55,059 bases of DNA from a virus: positions 1 through 55,059 of the IMG/VR virus record IMGVR_UViG_3300005253_000112; one strand, 5' to 3'. The notes below the pieces were generated by a model. That model had not been told where the DNA came from, did not search any database, and saw nothing but the letters and a program-made list of their open reading frames with translations. Below, one piece after another: positions 54,846 through 55,059 of the stretch. Both the position numbers and the translations under genes were made by a program. Numbering within the stretch: the first letter of the stretch is position 1; every line of letters begins with the position of its first letter.

Positions 54846-55059
54846 GGTTTGATCTCCTCGGTATGATCGCAATCAAGCGACCCCAGTCGAACTCGTTGAA
54901 GTCGATCATGCCGCAACATCCTTCGACCGGTTCACCCCCGGTCTCGTCTATCTTGGCCGCCCAGTCCGTATCGGCGTCGACTGTGACTGTGACTGTGACT
55001 GTTGCCGTTCTCGTTACATCGCGATGATCCAACAGAGCCCTCGCTACGTCGTTCGGATT
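54832..55059 (-). CDS. Partial gene at the right edge (C-terminal 75 residues)
   Basis: The frame is open to base 55059 with no start; an in-frame TTG at 55032 is a poor candidate. A TVTVTVTV stretch is followed by DADTDWAAKIDETGGEPVEGCCGMIDFNEFDWG. It overlaps the Tat-type gene by 14 bases. If the molecule is circular the frame would continue across base 1 for ten codons before a stop. Confidence 0.5.
   Translation of the reverse strand, partial: NPNDVARALLDHRDVTRTATVTVTVTVDADTDWAAKIDETGGEPVEGCCGMIDFNEFDWGRLIAIIPRRSNHEQA

Overview
This window is nearly all of a tailed double-stranded DNA phage genome (siphovirus-type Caudoviricetes). It holds a full HK97-style packaging, head and tail block (terminase small and large subunits, portal, maturation protease, capsid protein, connectors, tail terminator, tail tube, G/GT chaperones with a -1 frameshift site, and a short tape measure protein). 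It also holds a replication and recombination block (initiator-like protein, helicase loader, DnaB helicase, RusA resolvase, SbcC-like ATPase, annealing-protein candidate, PD-(D/E)XK exonuclease). No integrase or recognisable endolysin was found. Coding is GC-rich and packed, and about 90% of genes lie on the minus strand with ATGA or TGATG stop/start overlaps. The host is unknown; a GYF_2 (DUF4339) membrane protein and a secreted trypsin-like protease with TNFHV/RDIAV/GRSG motifs would suit a planctomycete, but this is inference.

Layout on + coordinates (minus-strand transcription runs right to left): 54.8-36.8 kb is the late virion block. 36.4-20.3 kb is the early replication, recombination and DNA-modification block, with a good minus-strand promoter at about 36.42 kb. 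20.3-9.5 kb is an accessory region of small zinc ribbons, micro-membrane proteins, lipoproteins, a D12 adenine methylase, an orphan HigA, a beta-helix protein, an alpha/beta-hydrolase and the protease. 9.5-7.8 kb is a four-gene plus-strand operon facing two HTH regulators (7.7-7.0 kb) across a divergent control region. 6.6-3.0 kb is a second, detached late module of virion and LamG-fibre-like proteins. 3.0-0.1 kb holds an HNH-kinase fusion, a lipoprotein and a portal-like remnant. The rightmost gene runs off the window edge.

The unusual material is mostly non-coding. (1) Three intergenic gaps between 26.8 and 28.5 kb are filled with strict period-5 GTCNN arrays (five sub-arrays, 83 full pentamers) in which GTC is almost invariant and the next two bases vary freely; two carry an identical 17-bp spacer. 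On the transcript they read as GAC triplets separated by 2 nt, a geometry like that of TRAP RNA targets. (2) Two distant copies of an RNA with an H-type pseudoknot directly followed by an intrinsic terminator sit upstream of two virion genes, with compensatory base changes between copies. (3) Two copies of a roughly 105-nt three-way-junction RNA fill gene gaps at 18.7 and 20.6 kb and end at a Shine-Dalgarno sequence. (4) A tRNA-like element with a perfect T arm has a 26-nt insertion in the D loop. (5) A PP-loop (PAPS-reductase-like) gene is bracketed by 23-bp direct repeats.
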